A stretch of DNA of 64,000 nucleotides from an uncultured Sphingomonadaceae bacterium (GTDB lineage Bacteria > Pseudomonadota > Alphaproteobacteria > Sphingomonadales > Sphingomonadaceae): NCBI GenBank assembly GCA_947488845.1, contig CANLBM010000009.1, positions 1 to 64,000 on the forward strand. Direction: 5' to 3'. A model generated the notes under the pieces. The model ran no database searches and was not told where the DNA came from. It saw only the letters and a list, made by a program, of their open reading frames with translations. Shown here piece by piece: positions 34,527 through 44,679 of this stretch (positions within the stretch are counted from its first letter, which is position 1; the number at the start of each line of letters is the position of its first letter). The translations under genes and the position numbers were made by a program.

Positions 34527-36567
34527 AGCTTTCTCCATTTTTTGTCGTTTGCAGTCGTTTGAGCAAATTGACGAGACCTTGATCGTCGCCATTTTGCTCG
34601 ATCATGGCACCCAGTGCCTGAATAGAACCAGTATCACCAATTTCGTGCGCCGCTATGACTGCGGTCACTGCTGCGCGATCTTTTTCTGCCCAGTCGGGAA
34701 CCGGTTCGAACACATCGACCGGGGTCGACCGGCCGCGCAGGGTGATCCGGCCCATCGGCCGGAACCAGTCGAGACCGGTCCGTTCCATCGCTTCCCGGCT
34801 CAGCAGGACTTTGGTCCCCAGGGTCTTGTTGGCCGCTTCCAGTCGTGCCGCGGTGTTCATGGCATCACCGAGAGCGGTATATTGGATGCGGCCTTCACCG
34901 CCGAAATTGCCGACAATGGCATCGCCATAATGCATGCCGACGCGGGTCCGGCCGATCGCTGGCACGCCTTCCGGAACGTTGCGACGAAATTCCTCACCCG
35001 CCTGATAAAGTGCGTAGGCCGCTTTGGCCGCTCGTTCGCCATCATCGGGGTAGGCGATAGGAGCGCCCCAGAATGTGACCAGTGCATCGCCGACGAATTT
35101 GTCGATTGTGCCGCCATATTCCAGCGCCACATCGCTCAACCGGTCGAGATAATCGTTCAGCAGGGTTGCCACCATTTCCGGCTCGATCGCGTGGGTCAAT
35201 TTTGTAAAGCCCTCGAGATCGGTGAATACCGCGAAAATCTTCCGTTTCTCGCCGTGCAAAGCCAGTTTCTCGGGGTCCTTCAATATCTCTGTTGCGATCG
35301 ATTTTGGCAGATATTTGCCGAGGGCATTTTGCGCAAAGGCCCGCTGTTTGGAATTGATCGTCCGCGCAGCCGACCCGACCGAGGCATAGCCAACCAGCCA
35401 GCCGACACCCCAGCCGAAGGCGGGCAGGGCCAGCGTATCGATCCCGATATTTTGCAACACAAACGGAAATATAAGAAAGAATGCAAACTGGCCGAGCAGG
35501 ATGAAGCCGACCTTCAGCGCGTTTCCGATGATCAGAGCGGACAGGCCACCACAAATTGCGACGATCAGCGCGCCGATCCACAGAGTCCATGTAGCAATCG
35601 GGGTCGGCAGATCATCATTGAGCAACTGGGCGAGCATATGGGCATGCACTTCCAGTCCGATCATCTTGCCGTCATCACCGCTGATATTGGTCAATCCGCC
35701 AACCGGCGTTTCAAACCGGTCGCGATCGATGAAATCACCGCCGATCAGCACATGCTTGCCGGCAATGAACGAACCCAGCATTTCTGCAATTTCAGGATCT
35801 GCGAAACTCTCGATCGGGAATTTGTCAAATACGGGAACATCGGTCGCCGCCGGAACATGGTAGCGGATTGCACCATCATTGCTGGCAAATTTCGGATTGG
35901 GGCGGGTCAGCGCAATGGCCATGAACGGGGGCGCGCCCGGTCTGTGCGGCGTCCACCGGCGCTGGACGCCATCGCTGTCGGTTTCAAGCTTGATATCGGT
36001 AGGCTGGACATTCTCGCTGCGGGCATCATCGAAAAATTGCTGAAGAAACTCATGTTCAGCGAAAGTGATTTCGGGGTTTTCCCTGGGATCGGCATAAGCA
36101 AGGAATGTCGGCGTTTTCATGTTCTTGAAGGCCGAGATCAGCAGGTCATCGTCATCCTGCGGCATGGTGAAGAGAATATCTATGCCGATCGATTTGGGCT
36201 TCGCGGCGTCGATGCTTTCGAGTGCTTGTGCCAAAATCGTCCGGTCAACAGGAGACCGCTGGCCCGTCAGCTTCAGCGTGTCTTCGTTATAGACGATCAT
36301 GACGATATTTTCGTCTTTTTCCACTTCCGGCGCAAAGACCGAGGCGCGCAAATCATAGAGCGCGCGTTCGGCTTCCTGGATCAGCGGCGTCGTCCAGCTG
36401 AACCGCGCGACGAGAAGCGCGAGGATCATGAATATGATCGTGGATCCGAGACGGATCGGTCCGAGTTGATCGAACAGACGGCGCATGGATTGCATGACGC
36501 CCCTGGCGCCTTCTTTGACATCGCGGTTATTATCAACCGGGTTTAATGGCTTGGCGGATGCCACCAT
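34513..36567 (-). CDS. CHASE2-domain class III adenylate/guanylate cyclase
   Basis: Membrane receptor cyclase of 684 residues. A first helix (about 42-56), a periplasmic CHASE2 sensor domain (about 62-318; EAERALYDLRAS, KPKSIGIDILFTMP, KHVLIGGDFIDRDRF), two or three further helices (about 327-395), then a cytoplasmic class III cyclase domain (about 443-620). Metal-binding Asp450 (FTDLEGFT) and Asp494 (KFVGDALVTFWG) are intact, as is YTALGDAMNTAARLE. It should make cyclic AMP or GMP in response to a periplasmic signal. Its ATG overlaps the stop of the CHAT gene (TAATG), so the two are translationally coupled. Pairing of an envelope sensor with an exported CHAT protein suggests joint control of adhesin output. 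Confidence 0.92.
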   Translation of the reverse strand: MVASAKPLNPVDNNRDVKEGARGVMQSMRRLFDQLGPIRLGSTIIFMILALLVARFSWTTPLIQEAERALYDLRASVFAPEVEKDENIVMIVYNEDTLKLTGQRSPVDRTILAQALESIDAAKPKSIGIDILFTMPQDDDDLLISAFKNMKTPTFLAYADPRENPEITFAEHEFLQQFFDDARSENVQPTDIKLETDSDGVQRRWTPHRPGAPPFMAIALTRPNPKFASNDGAIRYHVPAATDVPVFDKFPIESFADPEIAEMLGSFIAGKHVLIGGDFIDRDRFETPVGGLTNISGDDGKMIGLEVHAHMLAQLLNDDLPTPIATWTLWIGALIVAICGGLSALIIGNALKVGFILLGQFAFFLIFPFVLQNIGIDTLALPAFGWGVGWLVGYASVGSAARTINSKQRAFAQNALGKYLPKSIATEILKDPEKLALHGEKRKIFAVFTDLEGFTKLTHAIEPEMVATLLNDYLDRLSDVALEYGGTIDKFVGDALVTFWGAPIAYPDDGERAAKAAYALYQAGEEFRRNVPEGVPAIGRTRVGMHYGDAIVGNFGGEGRIQYTALGDAMNTAARLEAANKTLGTKVLLSREAMERTGLDWFRPMGRITLRGRSTPVDVFEPVPDWAEKDRAAVTAVIAAHEIGDTGSIQALGAMIEQNGDDQGLVNLLKRLQTTKNGESYALG

Positions 36568-39500
36568 TATTGCAGCGCTGCTTTCGCCGTGGAAGCCGCC
36601 GCTTCGTTGTTGACCGCCGTGTCCGTCATGCCGGGCAAGAGTGGCCGGGCACCGTCACCGATCAAGGCGAAGCCAGACCAGTAATAGGGATGCGAAGTGA
36701 CCGGATCATCCATCAATTCCAGCTGGGATAGTCTGAGTGCCTCGGTTATCGATCGTCCTCGACCGTCGCTGAAAAATCCGTTTATCAGCCGTTCTGTAGC
36801 ACGAAAATCATCCGGCGCAGGCCAGTGGCTGGCCAGTACCGAACGTCCGCCCGCTCCGATGAAGGATCGGACCAGACCGTCCAGAGCGGTCCCGCCGCCG
36901 CTGCTGACACCCGCGTTGCGGGTTGCCGCTATGCTGGCCTTGCCCGCTGTATCGCAGGCGGAGAGAATGACGATATCCGCGTCCAGTTTGAGATCAAAAA
37001 TTTCATCAAATGCCAGAAGCCCGTCTGAGTCCTGTCCCCCGAAAGAGGTCAGCAGCGCGGGCTTTGCAGGGCATGACGGGTTAGGGGCGGTGACCAGGCC
37101 ATGGGTTGCAAAATGCAGGATGCGATAGTCGCTGATCCTGTCGTTCGACAGGATGGCCGTATCGGTAAACGCCGCTCCGGTGACGATATCGGAACTGCCG
37201 GCGCCGACCAGAGACCGGGCTTCGCGCAGCTCACGATCGGATATCGGACTGTTCCACTGGCTGAGTGGCCATTGGCAATTGGCGTTCGTATTTTGGGAGC
37301 TGCCCCGGATACCGGACATTTTGCTGTCCGCCAATATCGGTACGTTCTTTCCCAGACCGAGATATTGTCGAGAAGCATCGGACTGGGGAGCTTGCCGGGC
37401 ATCGGCGAATGCCCGTGCTGAAACCGCCGTGCTGATATCAAGATCCCTGCCAAGCCATTTGACACCGGAAAAATCGAATGGATCGCTATCCGGTGCTTCG
37501 TTTCTTGCGAGATATTGCGAGACCGAGGCATCATCTGCAACCAGCAGGTTGATCGGCAGCCGGAGCATCGCGCCGTCCGGTTCGAATATCAGATGTTTCT
37601 TGTCTGCAAGCCGATCCGACACCGGCTCGAAAAGATCGACATATAGAGCGCGCGCTGCTTCGATATCGAAGGGATAGGTGACATATTGTCCATTTTCATA
37701 GGCCGATATCGAGGCGCGCAATGTGTCGACCTTTCCGTCGAGCGTGCTCTCGGCAAGCGGTAGCTTGTATGTCTTCGCTCCAGTCTGATCGGAATAGAAC
37801 ATGAAAATATCGCTGCCGACGACGGTCAGCCGCATATAGGCTTCATCGGGTCGCATGGTGGCGCGCAATTCGTCGAGGCCGAGAAAACGGGCCGCGACCG
37901 CACGATATTGCGGAAATTCGGCAAGCCTCACCTGGGTGAGCTGCTGGCTTCGTTCCAGCGTTTCAATTTCGGAAGCGAGGTCATTGCTTTGCTTGAGCGT
38001 CGATGCCGACGGGTTGCTCTTGCTCAACGCCGAAAAACGGATCCGCAATCGTTCGATGTTGCGCGCCAGATTGGTGGATTGTCTGAACAGTCGCGCGGCA
38101 TCATCTGTGCCCGCGCTCAGTTCACGGGAAAGAACCGCCTGTGTTTCGGCAACGCCCGGGCGAACCAGTATCTGGGAAGCCTTGAAAAACTGTTCTGTCG
38201 CAGTTGTATCTGCGGCAAGAAGATTGAAATAAGGTGCGAGATGGTTCGCCATTCCCGAAATTGCATTTCTCTTGCCCAGCGAATTATCCACAACTTCACC
38301 ATATAACTGGCGGGCTTCGGCTTCTTCTCCATATCGCAACAGAAAGGCTGCGAGCCGCGCCTTGGCGCCGTTGACGGCCCGCGTTTCCGGATATTGAACG
38401 TTCAGCAAATCCAAGCCGTCGCGCAGCAATTGGGCGGCGTCCTGCAAGTCGCCATTGGCTTCTGCAATCAGGGCCAGTTCGGAGAGTATCTGGACTCTCA
38501 GTCGTGTGATCGATGTCACCCGGCCGTCGCGAACGGTGATGGCGCGGTTATAAGCGGTTACCAGCGATCCGCGCGCGGTCTTGTAATCGCCATTTATCCG
38601 CTGGGCAGTACCCAAAAGTTGCAAGGCCTGTGCATCGATGATCTCGGCACGTTCCCGCTCGCTCAATTTCGTCTCGTCGACAAAACCGAGCAGGCTGCGG
38701 GCACGAACGCTGCCGTTTATCCGGGTGGAAATCGGATCGGTAATTTCCAGACGCTCTGTCAGCGCGGTTTTCTGCGCCAGTGACGTCTGTAGCGGGACGT
38801 TGAGCCGCTCGACGGCCGCATCGAACAGCCCCTGATTGAGCAGGTGCATGGCTTCAAAATTGCGTTGCAGCCGTTCGGTCACCGGGTCAGCGACGTTCAG
38901 TTTCCTCGCTTGTCCGAATAGATCATTGGCTTCCGCAAATTCACCCAGATTGGATTTCTGCAAGGCCCGGTTGATCAGATATTCATTGGGGTTGATATCC
39001 TCCCCCTTCATCCCGGATGTACGCTGTTGCAGGGTTTCGAAAAAGGCAGCCGCTTCCGCATAGTCGCCGCTGAGGTTCCGCCTGTACCCTTCCGCCAGCG
39101 CCTGATCGGGTTTCAGCGTTGCGGCCTGAACCCGCGCAAAGGCAAAGGGATCCTCAACGGAGGTGGAGGCAACATCGATTGTGCCTTCGGCAATCGAGTC
39201 CTTCAATATGGATCTGAGTGCCAGCAAGGTAGCGCCGTCGTAAACGGTCAAGCCCTCTGCGACATAGGAAACGCCGTTTTGCCGGCCAAGAAATTGTGAA
39301 TAGGCAACCGGTTCCGATGTCAGATGGCATTCGTTATGACGAAAATCCCCGAGTGCGGCCGGGGTCCCGCCAGTGGCGCAAGTTACCGGTTCGTTGCGAT
39401 GGGGCGCGATGCGGTCGAGCAGGTTCTGCTCCGACGACCGGGATGAATAGACAAAGCCGACCGGTCTCGCGGAATCGCGGCAGACGACCGCCCAGCTGCG

Positions 39501-39692
39501 GTCGAACATATCGGCTTTCGCTTTGTTCTCGATGCTGCGATCCTGCACCTGGCACAAAATGCCCTGGCTGTTTCCGATCGGGAAGCTGTCGCGTAATGAA
39601 ACCGGCGTGTCTTGCGCAGCGGCGGTCGCCGGGCTTGCAAGCAAGCCCAATGCCAATGCCAACGTCAATGTGCTAATCCCTGTCCGGCGCAC
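36567..39692 (-). CDS. Exported TPR-CHAT protease-like protein
   Basis: Exported protein of 1041 residues, first gene of the TPS operon. A classical signal peptide (RRTGISTLTLALALGLLASP, ending ATAAAQ) leads a short domain, then TPR-like helices (about 185-560) and a C-terminal CHAT domain (about 650-1020). The caspase-clan dyad is intact: His in YRILHFATHG (near 864) and Cys in IVILSACDTAG (near 913). CHAT proteases such as the TPR-CHAT of type III-E CRISPR systems are normally cytoplasmic; the signal peptide here implies periplasmic or surface action. The frame is open from a TTG at 39707; GTG 39692 is chosen as GGGAG is six bases upstream. A TATAAT at about 39713-39718 may be the promoter. 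Substrate could be the adhesin, not shown. Confidence 0.9.
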   Translation of the reverse strand: MRRTGISTLTLALALGLLASPATAAAQDTPVSLRDSFPIGNSQGILCQVQDRSIENKAKADMFDRSWAVVCRDSARPVGFVYSSRSSEQNLLDRIAPHRNEPVTCATGGTPAALGDFRHNECHLTSEPVAYSQFLGRQNGVSYVAEGLTVYDGATLLALRSILKDSIAEGTIDVASTSVEDPFAFARVQAATLKPDQALAEGYRRNLSGDYAEAAAFFETLQQRTSGMKGEDINPNEYLINRALQKSNLGEFAEANDLFGQARKLNVADPVTERLQRNFEAMHLLNQGLFDAAVERLNVPLQTSLAQKTALTERLEITDPISTRINGSVRARSLLGFVDETKLSERERAEIIDAQALQLLGTAQRINGDYKTARGSLVTAYNRAITVRDGRVTSITRLRVQILSELALIAEANGDLQDAAQLLRDGLDLLNVQYPETRAVNGAKARLAAFLLRYGEEAEARQLYGEVVDNSLGKRNAISGMANHLAPYFNLLAADTTATEQFFKASQILVRPGVAETQAVLSRELSAGTDDAARLFRQSTNLARNIERLRIRFSALSKSNPSASTLKQSNDLASEIETLERSQQLTQVRLAEFPQYRAVAARFLGLDELRATMRPDEAYMRLTVVGSDIFMFYSDQTGAKTYKLPLAESTLDGKVDTLRASISAYENGQYVTYPFDIEAARALYVDLFEPVSDRLADKKHLIFEPDGAMLRLPINLLVADDASVSQYLARNEAPDSDPFDFSGVKWLGRDLDISTAVSARAFADARQAPQSDASRQYLGLGKNVPILADSKMSGIRGSSQNTNANCQWPLSQWNSPISDRELREARSLVGAGSSDIVTGAAFTDTAILSNDRISDYRILHFATHGLVTAPNPSCPAKPALLTSFGGQDSDGLLAFDEIFDLKLDADIVILSACDTAGKASIAATRNAGVSSGGGTALDGLVRSFIGAGGRSVLASHWPAPDDFRATERLINGFFSDGRGRSITEALRLSQLELMDDPVTSHPYYWSGFALIGDGARPLLPGMTDTAVNNEAAASTAKAALQ

Positions 39693-39800
39693 GATATTCT
39701 CCCACAATTGTATTATATTGCTGAGCCCCCTCAGACTCCGGCAATGACGATTGCGACCCAGAATATTCTTGTGGCTACAACAGTTAGCGGCCGAATTCGA

Positions 39801-39833
39801 GTCTCGGATAGGAATTTATCGACTTTCCGAGAC
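39801..39833. promoter_or_regulatory. Inverted repeat upstream of the CHAT/TPS operon
   Basis: GTCTCGGA (39801-39808) and TCCGAGAC (39826-39833) are perfect inverse copies 17 bases apart, about 110 bases before the CHAT start. A shorter ATTGT-C-ACAAT palindrome lies at 39846-39856. Either could be a regulator site or part of a terminator of an unseen transcript. Confidence 0.35.
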
Positions 39834-39904
39834 GATTAGGTGATTATTGTCACAATGCGGGACGTTTTTTCAGGAAATATCCCGAAAATCAAAAGCTTCG
39901 CTGG

Positions 39905-40576
39905 TTAAAAGCCGCGAAACCCTATGGTGTCGCCAATCGGGACCCGGGGGACATCGAAATTGTTGATCGGGGCATCCGAATCGCGATAGCCGATGGCCAT
40001 GCCGCAAAAGAATATATGGTCGTCATTTATGCCGAGCAGTTCGCGCATATAGGTGCCGTACATTGCCCAGATTTCCTGCGAGCAACTGTCGAGGCCCTCT
40101 TCACGCAGCAACAGCATCACGGTTTGCAGCCACATGCCCATGTCCGACCATTGCGGCGGTCCCATATATTTTTTGGTATAGGTGAACAATTGCACCGGAG
40201 CGCCGAAGCTGTCCCAGTTTTTTGCCATTTGCGCGATACGTCCGGCAGAATCACCGCGTTCCAGGCCGACGGCGTCGAACATGCCCTTGCCGACCGCACG
40301 GCGCTGTTCTTCGTAGCGGCCGTCGAGATCCTTGGGGTAGATCGCATATTCCATGCCTTCGCCCATCGGCGCGGCCTTGGCCTTTTCCTTGATCTTGGCG
40401 GTGATGTCCTTGAGCGCATCGCCGCCGACGACCACCGCGCTCCATGGCTGTGTGTTGCCGCCGGAGGGCGCGCGCTGAGCGGTGGTGAGGATTTTTTCGA
40501 GGATGGTCTTGTCGACCGGCTTGTCGAGAAACTGGCGTACGGAGCGGCGGGAGGTGACGGCTTCGGTTACGTTCAT
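39905..40576 (-). CDS. Nitroreductase family protein
   Basis: FMN-dependent nitroreductase-fold enzyme of 223 residues, reducing nitro compounds or quinones with NAD(P)H. The N-terminal SRRSVRQFLDKPV (FMN contact), the RAPSGGNTQPW segment and the C-terminal GMAIGYRDSDAPIN are classic. The BluB signature of the dimethylbenzimidazole synthase branch is not seen. It starts four bases after the cobT stop, so it is in the same transcript, but a direct role in cobalamin chemistry is not supported by the sequence. Confidence 0.9.
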   Translation of the reverse strand: MNVTEAVTSRRSVRQFLDKPVDKTILEKILTTAQRAPSGGNTQPWSAVVVGGDALKDITAKIKEKAKAAPMGEGMEYAIYPKDLDGRYEEQRRAVGKGMFDAVGLERGDSAGRIAQMAKNWDSFGAPVQLFTYTKKYMGPPQWSDMGMWLQTVMLLLREEGLDSCSQEIWAMYGTYMRELLGINDDHIFFCGMAIGYRDSDAPINNFDVPRVPIGDTIGFRGF

Positions 40577-40580
40577 TCAC

Positions 40581-42404
40581 TCAATCCTCATCAAAAAGTC
40601 CGGCCAGTTGCTCGACCATCGTTCCGCCCAGTTGCTCGGCATCCATGATCGTCACGGCTTTCTTGTAATAGCGGGTCACGTCATGACCGATGCCGATGGC
40701 CACCAACTGCACTGGCGAGCGGCTTTCTATCCATTCGATCACCTTGCGAAGATGGTTTTCCAGATAGGCGCCATGGTTGACCGAGAGCGTGCTGTCATCG
40801 ACCGGCGCGCCATCGGATATCACCATCAATATGCGGCGTTCTTCGGGGCGGGCGATCAGCCGGCTGTGCGCCCAGAGCAGGGCTTCGCCGTCGATATTTT
40901 CCTTGAGCAGGCCTTCGCGCATCATCAGGCCGAGATTTTTCCTGGCGTGGCGCCAGGGTTCGTCGGCTTTCTTGTAGACGATATGGCGCAGGTCGTTGAG
41001 CCGTCCGGGATTGGCCGGGCGATCTGCCGCCAGCCAGTCCTCGCGGGTCTGGCCGCCTTTCCAGGCGCGGGTGGTGAAGCCGAGAATTTCGGTCTTCACG
41101 CCGCAACGCTCCAGCGTGCGCGCCATGATGTCGGCGGATATGGCAGCGATCGAAATAGGCCGTCCGCGCATCGAACCGCTGTTGTCGATGAGCAGGGTCA
41201 CGACCGTGTCGCGGAAATCGGTCTCGCGCTCGATCTTGTAGGACAGGCTGTGCGAGGGATTGCTGACCACGCGGGCGAGGCGGGCGGCATCGAGCATGCC
41301 TTCTTCCTGATCGAAATCCCAGCTGCGGTTCTGCTGCGCCATCAGGCGGCGTTGCAGGCGATTGGCAAGCTTGGTTACCGCGCCCTGCAAATTGGTCAGT
41401 TGCTGGTCGAGGAACATGCGAAGCCTAGTCAGTTCCTCCTCGTCGCAAAGCTCGGTGGCGCTGACGACCTCGTCATATTTTTCGGTCCAGGGCGCATAGT
41501 TGAAGCCGGGAGGCAGGTCGGACATCGCCCGGTTGGGACGAACCGGCATCATGCCATCGTCGCCGGCGTCTCCCATTTCCTCTTCGGCGCCTTCTTCCAG
41601 CTCCTCGGCATTCTGGTCGCTTTCGCCGTCCTGGCTATCATCGTCCGACGGTTCCGACCGCATTTCGGACTCGCCCTGATCACCGGTGGCTTCCTCGTCG
41701 GCGCCGTCATCCTGGCTGTCGTCGCTGTCATCGTCGCTATCGTCATCGTCGCTGTCGTCGGCTTCGGACTGATCATCGCTTTTGATCAGATCGAGATGCT
41801 GCAGCAATTGCGTCGCCAATTTCGCGAAACTGTTCTGGTCGTCGAGCGTCAGGTTTAGCCCGTCAAGGTCGGCGCCGGCGCTTTCCTCGATCCAGTCGCG
41901 GAGCATGTCTAGCCCCTTGATCGTCCCGGCTGGCGGTGCCTGTCCTGTCAGTTTCTCGCGCGCCAAAAGGGCAAGGGCCGTGGAGATCGGAACCTCGTCG
42001 CGATTCTGTGCGCGGGCGATCGGGTCCGAACGCATCCGCATTTCGAGCGCTGCGTTCAGATTGCTCTTCGCACCGGCCATGACCCGCGATCCCAGCGCGT
42101 CGGTACGAACCTGTTCGAGCGCATCGAAACAGGCGCGGGCGACTGCTTCCTGGGGTGCGTTCTTGCGGTGCATCGCTTCGTCATGATGACGCAATTTCAG
42201 AGAAAAACTGTCGGCAAATCCCCGCGCTTCGGCGACTTGCGCCGGCGGCAGGTCACGTGCTGGCATCGGTACCTTGAGATGCTGGCCTGACTGGGAAGGG
42301 GCTTCGGCGGTATAGGCCAGCTCCAGGTCCGGATCGCCGGCAATAGAGCGCGCCGTGCCACCCAGCACGTCTTTCAGATCATCAAGTTTGGAACGGTCAG
42401 CCAT
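40581..42404 (-). CDS. cobT: Cobaltochelatase CobT subunit
   Basis: Large AAA-partner subunit of 607 residues. In aerobic B12 synthesis CobS and CobT form the chaperone that lets CobN insert cobalt into hydrogenobyrinic acid diamide. The N-terminal domain is followed by a long acidic stretch (about 209-285, Asp/Ser/Glu runs) and a C-terminal von Willebrand A domain with the MIDAS site DNSGSM (407-412) and the IGHDVTRYY segment, all typical of CobT. It is separated from cobS by a penicillin-binding protein and a toxin-antitoxin pair, and no cobN or other cobalamin gene is in the window, so CobST may have another metal-insertion partner here. Confidence 0.95.
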   Translation of the reverse strand: MADRSKLDDLKDVLGGTARSIAGDPDLELAYTAEAPSQSGQHLKVPMPARDLPPAQVAEARGFADSFSLKLRHHDEAMHRKNAPQEAVARACFDALEQVRTDALGSRVMAGAKSNLNAALEMRMRSDPIARAQNRDEVPISTALALLAREKLTGQAPPAGTIKGLDMLRDWIEESAGADLDGLNLTLDDQNSFAKLATQLLQHLDLIKSDDQSEADDSDDDDSDDDSDDSQDDGADEEATGDQGESEMRSEPSDDDSQDGESDQNAEELEEGAEEEMGDAGDDGMMPVRPNRAMSDLPPGFNYAPWTEKYDEVVSATELCDEEELTRLRMFLDQQLTNLQGAVTKLANRLQRRLMAQQNRSWDFDQEEGMLDAARLARVVSNPSHSLSYKIERETDFRDTVVTLLIDNSGSMRGRPISIAAISADIMARTLERCGVKTEILGFTTRAWKGGQTREDWLAADRPANPGRLNDLRHIVYKKADEPWRHARKNLGLMMREGLLKENIDGEALLWAHSRLIARPEERRILMVISDGAPVDDSTLSVNHGAYLENHLRKVIEWIESRSPVQLVAIGIGHDVTRYYKKAVTIMDAEQLGGTMVEQLAGLFDED

Positions 42405-42485
42405 AGAAGCGGACAGCTTTAAGCGGAAAGGCGAAGGGAATCAAAGGCCTAATTTCCTGCATTTTTGTTAGGTGCAGCAATGAGC

Positions 42486-44603
42486 CTAGCGATCCTGTCC
42501 GGCGGGCGCTTCCTCTTGTCGCCGTTCGATTGCGACACCGTCGCCGTTGATCTTCAAATCCATTGGTATGCCGCCAATTTCGGTGCCAACGCGGACGCCG
42601 CTATCGCCGTTTATCCGGACTTCCGTATTCCCGATATCTACCGGAATATCAGGAATCTCCGGAAGATCGAGCGGGGTGACCGGTCCTTCGGGATCGGGCT
42701 TGTTGTCGGTTTTTCTGGTACTGACGGGCTTTTTGGACTGAACCGCCTGTTGCATGAAGTCCTTCCAGATTTGCGCGGGCAGACTGCCGCCGCTCACGCC
42801 TTTCAGGGGTGTGTTGTCGTCATTGCCGATCCAGACGCCGACAACCAGCCGGTCATCGCCGTCGCCAGCATAGCCGACGAACAGCGCATCGCGATTGTTC
42901 TGGCTGGTGCCGGTCTTGCCGTAATTGGGGATCGTCAGCATCGCGCGGCGTCCGGTGCCGTCGTTGACCGCGGACCGGAGCAGCGCTTCCATATTGGCAT
43001 GGGTTCGGGCTTCGAAGCGCCCCGGCCAGTCGAACAGCCATTCGAGCCAGGTCTGTTTCTCCTGCCTGAAAGCATAAGGCGTCACCGGCCAGCTGTTACC
43101 GGCAACCCCTGCATAGGCTGCGGTGAGTTCCATCAGGTTCATCGTCGATGTGCCCAGCGCCAGGCTGGGGTCATCTTCTGCCAGGCGTGATTTGACCCCG
43201 AGATTGCGGGCTTCGCGGATCACGGCCTTGTCGCCGACCTGACCGAACAGGCGGACTGCTGCGACATTGCTGGACTTGGCGAAAGCGTCTTTCAAACTGA
43301 GCGAGTTGCGATATTTTTCTCCGGCATTTTTGGGGAGATAGCCGCCTTTGGTAATCGGGCTGTCGTCGACCATGTCGTCGGGACTCATGCCCGAGCGCAA
43401 TGCGGCGAGCCAGACGAACAGCTTGAAGGTGGAGCCCGGCTGGCGTTGTGCCTGGGTGACGCGGTTGAAGGCGGACTTTGCATAATCCTTGCCGCCGATC
43501 ATCGCCACGACCTCGCCATCCGGGCGCATCGCAACCAGTGCGACCTGCGCCTGACCGAGAGGCGCGCGCGCTACCGCGCGACGGGCAATTTCCTGCATCC
43601 TTGCGTCGAGGGTGGTGGTGAGGTTCAGCTTTTCATAGCTGAGGTCGGTCAACGCCCGCGCTTGCGGCATGGCCCAGTCGGCAAAATAGGTCCCGGTGGG
43701 CAGGGCGTTCTTGGCGCGGACATCCAGTCGCGCGATGCCGAGGCCGTCAGCCTTTTTCTGGGTCAGGTAGCCGGTGCTGACCATCGCCGCCTTGACGAGA
43801 TTGGCCCGTTTCGCAGCCAGTTCCGGATTACGTGTCGGGGCAAGACGGGAAGGGGCCTGGACCAGCCCGGCCAGCATGATTGCCTGTTCCAGCTTCAGTT
43901 TTTCCGGCTGGCGGTAATAATAATGCAGCGATGCGGCGCGCAGGCCGTAGACATTGTCACCAAAATAGACGTTGGAGAGATAGCGCTCCAATATCTCGTC
44001 CTTGGTCAGCCAGGCCTCCAGCCAGAAGGCGATCAGCATTTCGCGTGCCTTGCGGGTCAGGCTGCGCTCCGGCGTCAGGAATGTGGTCTTGGCCAGTTGC
44101 TGGGTGATCGTGCTGCCGCCCTGGGTCATCCCACTGCCCGAGATATTGCTCAACAGCGCGCGAGCGAAGCCGCGCGGGTCAACGCCCCAGTGCGAATAGA
44201 AGCGCCGGTCCTCGATCGCCATGAAGGCCTGCATCACATGATCGGGCAATTCGGCGACTTCGACAGGGTCATCGACCACCGCACCATTGCGCGCGAACGG
44301 CTGGCCATCGGAGGTCAGCAGCGTGATTTGCGGCGGAACAATCGGTTGGAGGGATTTGGACAGAGGCGCGGTGATCGCCAGATAGGCGACCAGCAGGATG
44401 AAGACGAACAGGGCTGCGGCCGCTCCGCGACTGAACCACCACCATTTGCCGCGCGGCTTTTTGAGCGGCGCAACCGGTTCCTCGATGCGCGGCGGGATAG
44501 CGTCGCCATAGGGCTGGTAGAATGTCGTGTCGCCGGCTTTTTTCGCGCCGAAAGGCCAGTACCAGCGGCGACGCTTTGGTTCGGAGGATGTAAGATCGTG
44601 CAT
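42486..44603 (-). CDS. Class A penicillin-binding protein (transglycosylase/transpeptidase)
   Basis: Bifunctional peptidoglycan synthase of 705 residues, anchored by one helix (about 60-80) with a basic cytoplasmic tail. The GT51 domain has the catalytic Glu in AIEDRRFYSHWGVD (about 131), GGSTITQQLAK and the LERYLSNVYFG motif. The transpeptidase domain has SXXK (PGSTFK, Ser about 390), SSN (KSSNVA) and KTGTS. The C-terminal tail is charged and Pro-rich. It is of PBP1A/1B-like layout without an outer-membrane LpoA/B partner visible here. The frame opens at a TTG one codon upstream; ATG 44603 is used. The gene lies between cobT and a Doc toxin. Confidence 0.93.
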   Translation of the reverse strand: MHDLTSSEPKRRRWYWPFGAKKAGDTTFYQPYGDAIPPRIEEPVAPLKKPRGKWWWFSRGAAAALFVFILLVAYLAITAPLSKSLQPIVPPQITLLTSDGQPFARNGAVVDDPVEVAELPDHVMQAFMAIEDRRFYSHWGVDPRGFARALLSNISGSGMTQGGSTITQQLAKTTFLTPERSLTRKAREMLIAFWLEAWLTKDEILERYLSNVYFGDNVYGLRAASLHYYYRQPEKLKLEQAIMLAGLVQAPSRLAPTRNPELAAKRANLVKAAMVSTGYLTQKKADGLGIARLDVRAKNALPTGTYFADWAMPQARALTDLSYEKLNLTTTLDARMQEIARRAVARAPLGQAQVALVAMRPDGEVVAMIGGKDYAKSAFNRVTQAQRQPGSTFKLFVWLAALRSGMSPDDMVDDSPITKGGYLPKNAGEKYRNSLSLKDAFAKSSNVAAVRLFGQVGDKAVIREARNLGVKSRLAEDDPSLALGTSTMNLMELTAAYAGVAGNSWPVTPYAFRQEKQTWLEWLFDWPGRFEARTHANMEALLRSAVNDGTGRRAMLTIPNYGKTGTSQNNRDALFVGYAGDGDDRLVVGVWIGNDDNTPLKGVSGGSLPAQIWKDFMQQAVQSKKPVSTRKTDNKPDPEGPVTPLDLPEIPDIPVDIGNTEVRINGDSGVRVGTEIGGIPMDLKINGDGVAIERRQEEAPAGQDR

Positions 44604-44679
44604 CAATTTACTGTATTACAAAAATAGTACGCCATAAGCGAGCGGAAATAGTCGAACGGCAATTGCCCGCCGATGAACA

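Noticed and set aside
34549..36546. A 665-codon plus-strand frame opposite the CHASE2 cyclase
   Set aside because: The cyclase has intact metal-binding and sensor motifs on the minus strand; the opposite frame has no features.
39905..40576. The nitroreductase next to cobT as BluB (dimethylbenzimidazole synthase)
   Set aside because: Its sequence looks like a general nitroreductase and I do not see the BluB-specific pattern; adjacency alone is not enough.
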